From positions 62,001 to 126,000 of the forward strand of contig JAEUHY010000035.1 of the NCBI GenBank assembly GCA_016795325.1: DNA of 64,000 nucleotides, in the 5' to 3' direction. The translations under genes were made by a program, and so were the position numbers. This document shows positions 54,946 through 62,482 of the stretch, piece by piece. The notes under the pieces were generated by a model. That model was not told the DNA's origin. It made no database searches and saw nothing but the letters and a program-made list of their open reading frames with translations. This stretch comes from Planctomycetota bacterium. GTDB lineage: Bacteria; Planctomycetota; UBA1135; GCA-002686595. How positions within the stretch are numbered: the stretch's first letter is position 1; each line of letters opens with the position of its first letter.

Positions 54946-55270
54946 GGAGGGCTCCTTGCGGCGGACGCCGCGTCGGCGGTGGCGGCCCCGGGGAAAGCGC
55001 CCCGGAGCCTCGGCTATTGGTTTGAGCTCAAAGTATAGTGCTTGCTGCTCAAACGAATAGGGGGCGGCCGCCCCGGCGACCGGGGGCCGTCCCCGGCGGC
55101 GCTCGGCGCCCTCGGCGGCGTGGTGCTGGCCTCGAGGCGGCCAACTCGGCACAATGCGCGGCGCGCTACGGGGGGTACGCCGCCGCCGAAGAGGATTTCG
55201 CGGCCGCCGAATGCACGTCGCACACCCCCCCCTGGGCGCACCGTCGCGCTCCGCGCGCCCTTCGATCGCC
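54946..55270. other. Divergent control region of the KamA and lipoprotein genes
   Basis: About 325 bases. It holds the TTTGAGCTCAAA palindrome (55021-55032, listed separately) and a 6-bp hairpin CCGGGG / CCCCGG at 54988-55005 in the KamA leader. Nothing else is recognised. Confidence 0.5.
55021..55053. promoter_or_regulatory. Candidate MarR operator upstream of the KamA gene
   Basis: A perfect 12-bp palindrome TTTGAGCTCAAA lies at 55021-55032, and its half-site GCTCAAA recurs at 55047-55053. Between them is TATAGT (55034-55039), which is a fair -10-like hexamer on the plus strand and TATACT-like on the minus strand. It is 76 bases upstream of the KamA start. MarR proteins bind inverted repeats of this size; link to the marR gene two genes down is inference. 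Confidence 0.55.
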
Positions 55271-55702
55271 ATGAAACTTCGCCGCCTCCCGTCCATTCCC
55301 GTCCTGTCGCTCAGCCTCGCCGCGCTGTTCTTCGGCGGAAGCTGCGCGCACGTCGAACACGCCGTCCGCGGCCCCGTCGAGGCCATTGTCGACGTACCTA
55401 CTGCCGCCGACGGCCGCAGCGAGAAGCTCGTGGTCGAGTCGTCGCCCAACCGCGACTGCGAAGCTGGCGTGCGCGCGCTCGCCAAGTCGGAGTGGGAAGT
55501 GGCGATCACGGCCTTCGAGCGCGTGTTGCGCGAGGATCCCGCCGACTGGCGCGCGCTGTACGCACGCGGCGTCGCGCAGGAGATGCTCGGCCGCTACGAC
55601 GCCGCGCTCGCGGACTACCGCGCCTCCAACGAGAACGCGCCCTCGCAGAGCTTGGCTTGTTTGACGGCCATCGAGCGCGCCAAGTCGAAAGCGGGACGCT
55701 GA
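55271..55702 (+). CDS. TPR-containing lipoprotein
   Basis: 143 residues from ATG 55271. Signal peptide with lipobox (GGSC, Cys24). Mature part has two TPR-like units: SEWEVAITAFERVLREDPADW and GRYDAALADYRASNENAPSQ. No catalytic motif. It is followed four bases after its stop by the pseudouridine synthase gene, a likely co-transcript. Confidence 0.7.
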   Translation: MKLRRLPSIPVLSLSLAALFFGGSCAHVEHAVRGPVEAIVDVPTAADGRSEKLVVESSPNRDCEAGVRALAKSEWEVAITAFERVLREDPADWRALYARGVAQEMLGRYDAALADYRASNENAPSQSLACLTAIERAKSKAGR

Positions 55703-55706
55703 AAGC

Positions 55707-57221
55707 ATGCCGGCCGCTGGATTGCACGTGAACTTGGACGCGCGCGAGCGCGGCGGCGCCCCGCACTCCGGGCCCGAAGACTTCGACTCGGAGGACTCCG
55801 ACTCGGGCGATTCCGACTCGGGCAATCCCGACTCGGGTGGGGGCGACTCGGGCGGTGGAACCTCCGAGCTCGTCCGGCTCAACAAGTACCTCGCCGACCA
55901 CGGCGTGGCCTCGCGTCGCAAGTGCGACGAGTTGATCGCCGCCGGCAAGGTGACGGTCGACGAGCAGGTGGTGACCGAGCTCGGACTCAAGATCGACCCC
56001 GCGAACCAGCGCGTCGAGATCGACGGCGTTGTGCTCAAGCCGGAGCGCACGCGCCTGCGCTACTACCTGCTGCACAAGCCGCGCGGCGTGGTCTGCACCA
56101 ACGAGCGGCGCGAGGCGCGCCTGCGCGCGATCGATCTGATCACCGACCCCGACAAGGGCCGCATCTACACCGTCGGGCGCCTCGACGAGGACAGCCAGGG
56201 CTTGATCCTGCTGACCAACGACGGCGAGTTCGCCAACCGTGTCGCGCACCCGCGCTACGGCGTGAAGAAGACCTACTCGGTGAAGCTGCGCGGCCGCGTC
56301 GAGCCGGACGCGATCGAAAAGGTGCGCAAGGGCATCTGGCTCGCCGAGGGCCGCACGGCGCCGGCGTTCGTCAAGGTCTTGAAGCGCACCAGCGAGTGGT
56401 CGCTCGTGACGATCACGCTCAACGAAGGCAAGAATCGCGAAGTGCGCCGCGTGTTCGCCGCGGTGGGCTACAACGTCCTGCAGCTGCGCCGCACGCACAT
56501 CGGCACGCTCAGCGACCGTTCGCTGAAGGAAGGCCGCTGGCGGCCCTTGCTGCGCGAGGAGCTGCGCGAGTTGCTCGAGCAGGCGCGCGAAGGCGCGGCG
56601 CCGGACGTCGACCGTCGCGAGGATCCCCGCACGCAGCACTTCAAGGAGGGCTCGCTCGCGGAGAGCGGTCGGCCGTTCGGCCCTGGACGCGAACGCCGCA
56701 GCCCCAAGGACCGCGGTCGCTGGATGCGCGATCGCAAGGAGTCGCTCGAGCGCCGAAGCTCCAGCGCGCCGGCGGGGCGGCGCCAACGCGGCGAGAAGCG
56801 CGAACAGTTGCGCGAGAAGGTGGAGCGCAAGCGCCAGGGCGCGGCTCGTCCGAGCGCGCGTGGCGATGACCGTCGCCCCAATCTGCGCGGCGACGACCGT
56901 CGCCCGAACACCCGCGGCGACGATCGGCGTCCCAACGCACGCAGCGACGATCGGCGTCCGAACACTCGCGGCGGCGACCGCGCACCCGCTGGCCGCGGCG
57001 ATCGCGGGCCCGGCAGCCGCGGCGACGATCGTCGTCCGAACTTTCGCGCTCCCGATCGGCGGGGGCCCGAGCGCGGCGAAGGTCGCGCTCCGCGTGCGCC
57101 CGGACGCCCGGGCGCAGGCCCGCGCGGCGGCGCCGGCGGCAAGGGGCGCGAGCGCAAGGCCGGCGGCGGCGAGCGCGGCGAAGGTCGCGCTGGACGCTTC
57201 CCGCGCAGTCCGCGTGCGTGA
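55707..57221 (+). CDS. RluB/RsuA-family pseudouridine synthase with low-complexity tails
   Basis: 504 residues from ATG 55707. Residues 52-300 form the enzyme: an S4 domain (VRLNKYLADHGVASRRKCDEL), then the catalytic domain with the conserved GRLDEDSQGLILLTNDG containing the catalytic Asp. It isomerises a uridine in rRNA, most likely in 23S rRNA (RluB-like); the exact site cannot be told. The N-terminal 25-51 is an Asp/Ser/Gly-rich tract. The C-terminal 200 residues are a basic, Arg/Gly/Asp/Pro-rich disordered tail, containing 9-residue tandem repeats of the RGDDRRPN type. Tails of this kind are common in bacterial RluB relatives and may bind RNA. Confidence 0.9.
   Translation: MPAAGLHVNLDARERGGAPHSGPEDFDSEDSDSGDSDSGNPDSGGGDSGGGTSELVRLNKYLADHGVASRRKCDELIAAGKVTVDEQVVTELGLKIDPANQRVEIDGVVLKPERTRLRYYLLHKPRGVVCTNERREARLRAIDLITDPDKGRIYTVGRLDEDSQGLILLTNDGEFANRVAHPRYGVKKTYSVKLRGRVEPDAIEKVRKGIWLAEGRTAPAFVKVLKRTSEWSLVTITLNEGKNREVRRVFAAVGYNVLQLRRTHIGTLSDRSLKEGRWRPLLREELRELLEQAREGAAPDVDRREDPRTQHFKEGSLAESGRPFGPGRERRSPKDRGRWMRDRKESLERRSSSAPAGRRQRGEKREQLREKVERKRQGAARPSARGDDRRPNLRGDDRRPNTRGDDRRPNARSDDRRPNTRGGDRAPAGRGDRGPGSRGDDRRPNFRAPDRRGPERGEGRAPRAPGRPGAGPRGGAGGKGRERKAGGGERGEGRAGRFPRSPRA
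56859..57044 (+). repeat. Tandem 27-bp repeats in the pseudouridine synthase tail
   Basis: Four successive 27-base units (56859-56966) encode RGDDRRPN plus one variable residue (L, T, A, T), then degenerate units up to 57044. Base differences between copies are mainly in third positions and at one or two codons, so the array has expanded within a coding region. Length variation between strains is plausible. Confidence 0.85.
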
Positions 57222-57300
57222 AACGGCGCGCCCTGCGCCGGCTTCACCCACGCGACGGACTTGACCGAGGCGCCGCGCGCTTCCCACGCTGACCGCCTCC

Positions 57301-58653
57301 ATGCCGCACAAGCACGCCTCGAAATCCAAGCTCTCCGCCTCGACCAGTGCGCCGGCCAAGGTCCGCGAGCACAGCCTCGCGAACGGGATGCGCATCCTGA
57401 TCGCCGAGCGGCACTCCGACCCGGTGGTGGCGGTGATGCTCTGGTACCGCGTCGGATCGCGCAACGAGCGCGAACACGAGGCCGGCGTGTCGCACTTCCT
57501 CGAGCACATGATGTTCAAGGGCGCCGAACGCTTCGGCAAAGGCGAGATCGACCGCCTCACGACGATGCTCGGCGGCTCGAACAACGCCTTCACCAGCTGC
57601 GACCACACGGCGTACTGGTTCGAACTCGCCTCGGACCGCTGGGAGAAGGCGCTCGAGATCGAAGCCGACCGCATGCGCGCGCTCGCGCTCGAACCCACCG
57701 AGTTCAACGCCGAGCGCGAGGTCGTGCTCGAAGAACTCTCGATGGGCCTCGACGATCCGTGGCGGCGCCTGACCGAGCTCGTGCAGAGCACGTTGTTCCT
57801 GCGCCATCCCTACCGTCGGCCGGTGATCGGCCACGCCGACGCGCTCAAGCAGCTCAGCGTCGCGCAGATGCGCGATTACTGGCGGCGCTTCTACCACCCC
57901 GGCAACGCCACGCTGGTGATCTGCGGCGACGTCGATCCCGTTGTGGCGCTCGAGCGTGCGCGTGCGCACTTCGAGTCGCTGCCGCGCGGCGCGAGCTACG
58001 AGGAAGCCGATCCGTTCCGCCCGGCGGAGACGCCCGAACCCGGCCAGCGGCGCGTCGACATGCACTGGGACGACCAGGGCAAGCGGCTGTGCATCGCCTG
58101 GCCGACCGTCCCGGTCGGCACGCCCGACGACCACGCGCTCGACGTGGTCTCCACACTGCTCACGGCCGGGCGGCTGTCGCGTCTGCAGGATCGCTTGGTC
58201 TACGAGGAAGAGCTCGCGACGAGCATTTCGACGCAGAGCGACACGCGCGTCGAAGGCGGCGTGTTCTGGCTGCTCGCGGAGTGCGCGCAGAACGCTGATC
58301 CGCGCGAGCTCGAGCGTGTGCTCGACGAAGAGCTCGAACGCCTGCGCCGCGAACCGCCCAGCGCCAAGGAGCTCGCGCGCGTGCGCGCCGTGTTGCGCGC
58401 CTCGGAGGCCTTCGAGAACGAGACGGCCAGCGATTTCGCCGAACGCCTGGGCGAGTACGCCGTCGACGCGCACTGGAAGCTCGCGCTCGAGAGCCTCGAA
58501 CACGTGCTCGCCGTCGACGCCAAGGCGGTGCGCGACTGCGCCGCGCGCTTGCTCGCGCCCGAGCGGCGGGTCGTCGGTTGGTGCACACCCAAGGCAGCGC
58601 CGACCAAGGCCCCGAGCCGCCGCAAGAGCGCGCGCCGCGGAGCCAAGCAGTGA
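57301..58653 (+). CDS. M16 zinc metallopeptidase, catalytic subunit
   Basis: 450 residues from ATG 57301. Zn-binding motif HFLEH (65-69, H-x2-E-H) with a third metal ligand Glu about 75 residues further (LEELSM, near 144-145). The second half (from about 230) is the inactive M16 half, including the R-Y-like motif region. It begins with a basic linker (KHASKSKLSASTS) but no signal peptide, so the location is unclear. It is coupled (GTGA) to the inactive partner gene. In this arrangement the pair probably forms a heterodimeric peptidase. Substrate unknown; mitochondrial processing peptidase and PqqL-like relatives are possible comparisons. Confidence 0.92.
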   Translation: MPHKHASKSKLSASTSAPAKVREHSLANGMRILIAERHSDPVVAVMLWYRVGSRNEREHEAGVSHFLEHMMFKGAERFGKGEIDRLTTMLGGSNNAFTSCDHTAYWFELASDRWEKALEIEADRMRALALEPTEFNAEREVVLEELSMGLDDPWRRLTELVQSTLFLRHPYRRPVIGHADALKQLSVAQMRDYWRRFYHPGNATLVICGDVDPVVALERARAHFESLPRGASYEEADPFRPAETPEPGQRRVDMHWDDQGKRLCIAWPTVPVGTPDDHALDVVSTLLTAGRLSRLQDRLVYEEELATSISTQSDTRVEGGVFWLLAECAQNADPRELERVLDEELERLRREPPSAKELARVRAVLRASEAFENETASDFAERLGEYAVDAHWKLALESLEHVLAVDAKAVRDCAARLLAPERRVVGWCTPKAAPTKAPSRRKSARRGAKQ

Positions 58654-59954
58654 GCGCCCGCGCGGCTGCGGCGGACCTGGTCGTGCGTCTGCCGGTCGAG
58701 CGCTTCACGCTCGACTGCGGCGCTCGCTTGCTCGTGTCGCAGCGCCGCGACGCGCCGGTGATCGCGCTGCAGATGCACCTGCGCGGCGGCCACTCGCTCG
58801 ACGAGCCGGGGCTGGAGGGGCAGGCCTACCTGACGGGGGGCTTGCTCGATCAAGGCGCCGGAAAGCTCAGCGAAGAGGAAATCGCCGAGGTGCTCGAAAC
58901 CTCCGGCGGCTCGATCTCCGGCGAATCGAACGGCCTCTCGGCGGCTGCGGCCGCGGAGCGTTGGGACACGGTGCTGGAACTCGCCGCGGAGTTGATCTGC
59001 GCGCCGACGTTCCCCGCCGACAAGGTGCGCAGCCAACGCCAGCGCCTGCTCGATCGCCTGCTCCTCGAGCGCGACGAGCCGCGCGTGCAGGGCGACCGCT
59101 TGTTCAAGCAGCTGATCTACGGCGATCACTGGCTCGGACGCCCCGCGGCCGGCACGTACGAAAGCGTGGCGCGGCTCGAGCGCAAGCACCTCGTCGCCTT
59201 CCACCGCCGCAACTGGGTCGCGCGGCGCGCGGTGATCGCGGTCTGCGGACCGGTCGAACCTGCGCGCGTGGCCAAGCTGCTCGACCGCGCGCTGCGACGC
59301 TGGACGCCCGGTGAAGAGCTGCCCTATCCGCTGCCCGAACTGCCGCCGCGCGCCGTGCGCACCGCGGTGTTTCCCGCCAAGCGCGAACAGGTCCACGTGT
59401 TCCTCGGTCACCTGGGCGTGCGCCGCGCCGATCCCGACTATCCCGCGCTGGTCGTGATGGACCACGTGCTCGGAGCGGGCCCGGGCTTCACCAACCGCGT
59501 CGCGATGCGCCTGCGCGACGAACTCGGTCTCGCCTACACGGTCCACGCCAACATCCACGGAAGCGCCGGCGTGCATCCCGGCGCGTTCACCGCGTACATC
59601 GGCACGTCCGCCTCGAAGGTTCCCGTCGCGATCGAGGGCTTCTTGCGCGAAATGCGCCGCATCCAGGACGAGCCGGTCGGCGACGCCGAACTGGCGACGG
59701 CCAAGGACTACGTCGTCGGTTCGTTCGCGCTCTCGTTCCAACGCGCCGCGCGGCGCGCGAACTACATGGTCACCGCCGAGCGCTTCGCGTTGCCCGACGA
59801 TCACCTCGAGCGCGCGCCGAAGGTCTACGCGGCGATCACGCCCGAGGACGTGCAACGTGTCGCGCGCGCGCACCTGCATCCGCAGGCCTGCGTCGTCGCC
59901 GCGGCGGGGCCGATCCGCGAAGCCACGCTGCGCAAGGCGCTGGCCTCGAAGTGA
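58650..59954 (+). CDS. M16-like non-catalytic partner
   Basis: 434 residues from GTG 58650 (GTGA overlap with the catalytic gene). The M16 fold is recognised by the overall pattern and by the C-terminal YVVGSFALSFQRAARRANYM, RLRDELGLAYTVHANIHGSAGV. The HxxEH site is missing: at this place the sequence reads GLEGQAYLTGGLLDQ. So it is a non-peptidase subunit. Together with the catalytic partner it would bind peptide substrates. Location uncertain. Confidence 0.9.
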   Translation: MSARAAAADLVVRLPVERFTLDCGARLLVSQRRDAPVIALQMHLRGGHSLDEPGLEGQAYLTGGLLDQGAGKLSEEEIAEVLETSGGSISGESNGLSAAAAAERWDTVLELAAELICAPTFPADKVRSQRQRLLDRLLLERDEPRVQGDRLFKQLIYGDHWLGRPAAGTYESVARLERKHLVAFHRRNWVARRAVIAVCGPVEPARVAKLLDRALRRWTPGEELPYPLPELPPRAVRTAVFPAKREQVHVFLGHLGVRRADPDYPALVVMDHVLGAGPGFTNRVAMRLRDELGLAYTVHANIHGSAGVHPGAFTAYIGTSASKVPVAIEGFLREMRRIQDEPVGDAELATAKDYVVGSFALSFQRAARRANYMVTAERFALPDDHLERAPKVYAAITPEDVQRVARAHLHPQACVVAAAGPIREATLRKALASK

Positions 59955-59960
59955 GGCCGG

Positions 59961-59980
59961 GCCGCGCTCACTGGCGCGGC
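59961..59980. terminator. Hairpin between convergent genes
   Basis: Inverted repeat GCCGCGC / GCGCGGC, 7-bp stem, 6-base loop, in the 13-base gap between the M16 partner gene and the minus-strand lipoprotein gene and overlapping the latter's stop. It may serve as terminator for both. Confidence 0.45.
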
Positions 59981-60363
59981 GGCTGCGCGCGCGAGAGGTC
60001 CCACTCGACGGTGAAGCCCGCTTCGCTCGCGACGCTGTAGTCGAAGCTCGCCGGTTGCGCGCCGGCGCGCACGGCGAAGTTCACGTGCGCTTCGAGCGGC
60101 CGCCAGGTGAAGGTGCGGCGCGCGCGCTCGATGCGGCCCTCTTCCATGGTCCGGCCGCGGTCGTCGGTCACGGTGTACTCCAGCGCGCCCGGGCCGCGGT
60201 TCTCGACCACGAAGCTCACGCGCTCGGTGCCGCGCGAGGTGAGCTTGGCGGTCGCGGCCCCGGAGGCGGCCAGGTCGAGCCTTCCCTGCGTGGTGTTGTT
60301 CGCGGGCAGGACCTGACAGGCGGCGATCGAGAAGCTGGCGACGAGAGTGGCGAAGGTGCGCAT
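59968..60363 (-). CDS. Small lipoprotein, downstream of the ABC exporter
   Basis: 131 residues from ATG 60363. Lipobox (IAAC, Cys16). The rest is a beta-rich domain with paired strands (SRGTERVSFVVENRGPGALEYTVTDDRGRTMEEG), Trp-poor, no cysteine in the mature part beyond the lipid Cys. It is 11 bases after the ABC transporter gene on the same strand, so the two are probably co-transcribed. Function unknown, perhaps a periplasmic partner of the transporter. Confidence 0.7.
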   Translation of the reverse strand: MRTFATLVASFSIAACQVLPANNTTQGRLDLAASGAATAKLTSRGTERVSFVVENRGPGALEYTVTDDRGRTMEEGRIERARRTFTWRPLEAHVNFAVRAGAQPASFDYSVASEAGFTVEWDLSRAQPPRQ

Positions 60364-60374
60364 GGCGGAAGCAT

Positions 60375-62162
60375 TCAAACGAGCATCTGCAGCTCACACA
60401 AGCGTCGGTACAGGCCGCTCGAGGCGAGCAGCTCGTCGTGCGTGCCGCTTTCGACGCAGCGGCCGGCCTCGAGCACGACCACGCGCGTCGCGCGGCGCAC
60501 CGTCGCGAGGCGGTGCGCGATGACGAGCGTGGTGCGGCCCTCGAGCAGGCGCTCGAAGGCCTGGCCCACGGCGTGCTCGGACTGCGCGTCGAGCGCACTG
60601 GTCGCTTCGTCGAGCACGACGATGCGCGGGTCCTTGAGCAGCACGCGCGCGATGGCGAGCCGCTGGCGTTCGCCCGTCGAGAGCCGCACGCCGCGTTCGC
60701 CCAGCAACGTGTCGAAGCCCTGCGGCAGCGCCTCGACGAACTCCAGCGCGTGTGCGGCGCGCGCCGCGGCGCGCAGCTCCTCCAGCGTCGCCTCCGGTTT
60801 GCCGTAGCGCAGGTTCTCGGCCACGCTTCCGCCGAACAGGAACACCTCCTGGCTGACGTAGCCGAGCGCGCTGCGCAGGTCGGCGAGGCGCAACTCGCGC
60901 AGGTCGACTCCGTCGAGCAGCACGCGGCCCTGCGTCGGGTCGTAGAAGCGCAGCAGCAAGCTCGCGAGCGTGGTCTTGCCGCCGCCGCTGGGTCCGACGA
61001 GTGCGATCACGTCGCCGGGGGCCGCGCGCAACGAGAGGTTGTCGATCGCGCGCACCTCGGGCTTGGACGCGTAGGCGAACGAGACTTGGTCGAACTCGAA
61101 CGAGCGCGCGGCGCCGAGCTCGCGCGGCTGCACGGATTCGGCCACCTGCGGCGCGGTCTCGAGCAACTCGCGCACGCGCTGCGTGGCGCCGGCGGCGCTC
61201 TTGAGGCCGCCCCACACGTGCGTGATCGACGCGATCGCTGTGCCGGCGCTGACCGTGTAGAGCACGAAGCTCATCAGCTCGCCCGGCGTGAGCTCGTTCT
61301 CGAGCAGCAGCGAGGCGCCGTACCAGATCACGAGCGTGATCGCGCAGAAGGCCAGCATCGAGACCAGCGCCTGGTACGCGCCCCACAGGTGCGCGAGGCG
61401 CAACGAGAGCCGCAGGACTTGGTCGAGGCTGCGCCCGTAGCGCGCGCGCTCATCGCCTTCGCGCACGAAACTCTGCACGGTGCGAATGCCCGCGAGCGAT
61501 TCTTCGGCCGCCACCGTGCTCTCCGCCAAGCGTTCCTGGCGTTCCTTCGACATGCGTTCGAAGCGCGCGCCGAACAGCACGGCGGCGATCGCGATCGGCG
61601 GGATGGCGAGCAGCATCACGCCCGTGAGCGCTGCGTTCGTGTGGACCATCAGCGCCAGCGCGCCGATCAGGACCAGCCCCTGCTGGGCGGCGCTGACGAC
61701 GCTTCCCGTGAGCACCTCGCCGACGCTCCCGACGTCGGCGCTCATGCGCGAAATGAGTTCGCCGACGCGCTCGCGTTCGTAGAACGCCGGGGAGAGCTTC
61801 AAGAGGTGCGCGTGGAGTCGCTCGCGCAGATCGCGCAGGATCTGCGCCGCCGCGGAGCGCAACCAATACGCCTCGAGGTAGTCGAGGGCTGCGACGCCGA
61901 CGTACAAACCGATCAGTCCGAGGATCCAGATGCGCAGACCGTCGACGCTGCGTTCGAGGAGCACCGCGTCGACGGCCTTGCCGGCGAACTTCGGAACGAC
62001 CAGGCCCGCCGCGCCGGTGGCGAGCATCGACGCCAGGGCGAGCAGCAATCGGAGGCGATAGGGGAGCGCGAGGCGCGCGAGCCAGCGCAGCGCGGCGCCG
62101 GTGTCGACCGGAGCCTGCGGTTGCTCCGTCGGTGCGGCGGGCGTGGGGGTCGGTGTCGTCAC
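60375..62162 (-). CDS. ABC exporter, MsbA-like half-transporter
   Basis: 595 residues from GTG 62162; upstream frame is Arg/Ala/Pro-rich and not counted. Six membrane helices in residues 30-320, then the ATPase domain: Walker A GPSGGGKTTLASLL, Q-loop VSQEVFLFGGSVAENL, signature LSTGERQRLAIARVLL and Walker B IVVLDEATSALD with the H-loop IAHRLATV. The C-loop reads LSTGE where many exporters have LSGGQ, but the rest is intact. It exports lipid, lipid A or a drug from the inner membrane; substrate undetermined. A Pro/Thr-rich N-terminal tail of about 20 residues precedes the first helix. Confidence 0.92.
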   Translation of the reverse strand: MTTPTPTPAAPTEQPQAPVDTGAALRWLARLALPYRLRLLLALASMLATGAAGLVVPKFAGKAVDAVLLERSVDGLRIWILGLIGLYVGVAALDYLEAYWLRSAAAQILRDLRERLHAHLLKLSPAFYERERVGELISRMSADVGSVGEVLTGSVVSAAQQGLVLIGALALMVHTNAALTGVMLLAIPPIAIAAVLFGARFERMSKERQERLAESTVAAEESLAGIRTVQSFVREGDERARYGRSLDQVLRLSLRLAHLWGAYQALVSMLAFCAITLVIWYGASLLLENELTPGELMSFVLYTVSAGTAIASITHVWGGLKSAAGATQRVRELLETAPQVAESVQPRELGAARSFEFDQVSFAYASKPEVRAIDNLSLRAAPGDVIALVGPSGGGKTTLASLLLRFYDPTQGRVLLDGVDLRELRLADLRSALGYVSQEVFLFGGSVAENLRYGKPEATLEELRAAARAAHALEFVEALPQGFDTLLGERGVRLSTGERQRLAIARVLLKDPRIVVLDEATSALDAQSEHAVGQAFERLLEGRTTLVIAHRLATVRRATRVVVLEAGRCVESGTHDELLASSGLYRRLCELQMLV

Positions 62163-62482
62163 GTATCGAGACTCTAGTGTTCCGAGTTCGAAGTGCGCCT
62201 GCGGCCCGCGGCTGCGCCGCGATCGCGTGATTGCGCAGAGAAACTCGCTCGAGCGGCGCGACTCCGGCGCGCACGCCGGGCCGCAAATCCGCTCGACTCG
62301 GTGCGGGCACATCGCCCGCGCGCGGCTTCCGCGCGGAACTCGCGTCTGCGTTGTTCGCGCCACTCCGCCGGCTCGCCGCGGCGCAATTCGCGCGCGAAAG
62401 CGGCGTTCGCACCGCGTCAACGAGCGCCACGCGCGGCCTTTGAGGGTTTACACCACACGGCGCAAACACGATTCTGGGCGCC
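62163..62482. other. Divergent region between ABC exporter and M1 peptidase genes
   Basis: About 320 bases. No coding frame or palindrome stands out. It must hold the promoters of both genes. Confidence 0.35.

Noticed and set aside
56859..57044. CRISPR array
   Set aside because: The regular 27-bp units have no spacers, keep the reading frame and encode a repeated peptide in a pseudouridine synthase tail.
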